Assembly (NCBI GenBank): GCA_902552475.1
Contig: CACDJC010000001.1
Coordinates: 1 to 64,000 of the forward strand
Length of the DNA stretch: 64,000 bases
From: an uncultured Pelagibacteraceae bacterium
GTDB taxonomy: Bacteria > Pseudomonadota > Alphaproteobacteria > Pelagibacterales > Pelagibacteraceae
Direction of reading: 5' to 3'
The notes beneath the pieces were generated by a model. The model was given only the letters and a program-made list of their open reading frames with translations, made no database searches and was not told where the DNA came from. The translations under genes and the position numbers were made by a program. Positions 63,886-64,000 of the stretch are shown in pieces. The stretch's first letter is position 1. The number at the start of each line of letters is the position of its first letter.

Positions 63886-64000
63886 ATGAGCATTAGACCA
63901 TTTAGAGACATCAAAAGAAAAAAAACTAAAGAAATAAATGTAGGAAATGTAAAAGTTGGAGGGGATAATCCCATATCTGTCCAATCAATGACTAATACTC
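63886..64000 (+). CDS. ispG: 4-hydroxy-3-methylbut-2-enyl diphosphate synthase, 5' part
   Basis: Only the first 38 codons are in the window: the reading frame gives [19 protein letters not shown] and then [16 protein letters not shown], the conserved N-terminus of IspG (GcpE), an Fe-S enzyme of the MEP isoprenoid pathway. It is too short for the ORF track and runs off the right edge. Confidence 0.9.
   Translation, partial: MSIRPFRDIKRKKTKEINVGNVKVGGDNPISVQSMTNT

Overview
This window looks like a piece of a small, streamlined alphaproteobacterial chromosome of the SAR11 (Pelagibacterales) kind. The DNA is very A+T-rich, and genes abut or overlap nearly everywhere (many ATGA, TAATG and TTGA junctions). 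I see no mobile elements and no CRISPR array. The alphaproteobacterial signature comes from gene content and order: GcrA, a RegB-type kinase, DUF2948 between murA and hisD, DUF1178, short HisG plus HisZ, tRNA-His without an encoded G-1, SRP RNA in front of dnaX, and the rpsA-ihfB-pyrF-trpF-trpB-trpA-accD-folC order. The assignment is inference from these features; no database was searched.

Layout. 1-5 kb: 3' part of gyrB, a RegB-like histidine kinase, then on the minus strand cobT, cobS and a J-domain gene, divergent from bolA. 6-12 kb: aroB/aroK (minus), a small membrane protein, a large exported protein of unknown function, def, fmt and truA. 11.7-19 kb (minus): SET-domain protein, histone-deacetylase-like protein, dapE, dapD, a HAD phosphatase, argB, yidC, yidD, rnpA, rpmH. 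19-24 kb: VTT-domain membrane protein, tRNA-Thr, two tiny basic ORFs, dcd, murA, DUF2948, hisD, infA, tRNA-Phe. 24-28 kb: cspA, a structured spacer, tRNA-His, hisS, hisZ, hisG. 28-31.6 kb: rmuC, a PD-(D/E)XK-like nuclease, exonuclease I, trxA. 31.6-44.4 kb: fourteen closely packed minus-strand genes from rnd to folC, covering KDO and LPS transport, aromatic and Trp synthesis, cmk, ribosomal protein S1, IHF and fatty-acid synthesis. 44-51 kb: NDUFA9-like protein, SHOCT protein, gcrA, ABC-2 permease, argD, argF, cytochrome c, kdsB, pheA. 51-64 kb: SRP RNA, dnaX, ybaB, recR, glcB, accA, secA, argJ, DUF1178, ubiG, lysC and the start of ispG.

Most genes are housekeeping: amino-acid synthesis (Arg, Lys, His, Trp, Phe, chorismate), envelope building, translation, replication and repair. 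The points most worth a second look are core enzymes with unexpected active-site residues (Cmk without its P-loop lysine; TrpB, TrpA and TrpF from one operon all off-consensus; FolC), an AccA with a hydrophobic C-terminal tail, an LptC-like protein carrying a recently duplicated coiled coil next to lptB with no lptA, CobS/CobT with a J-domain protein and no CobN in view, tRNA-His transcribed directly into hisS, a nuclease pair where addAB would be expected, and an inverted repeat that covers a Shine-Dalgarno sequence. I see no wholly new multi-gene system that I could defend from sequence alone.
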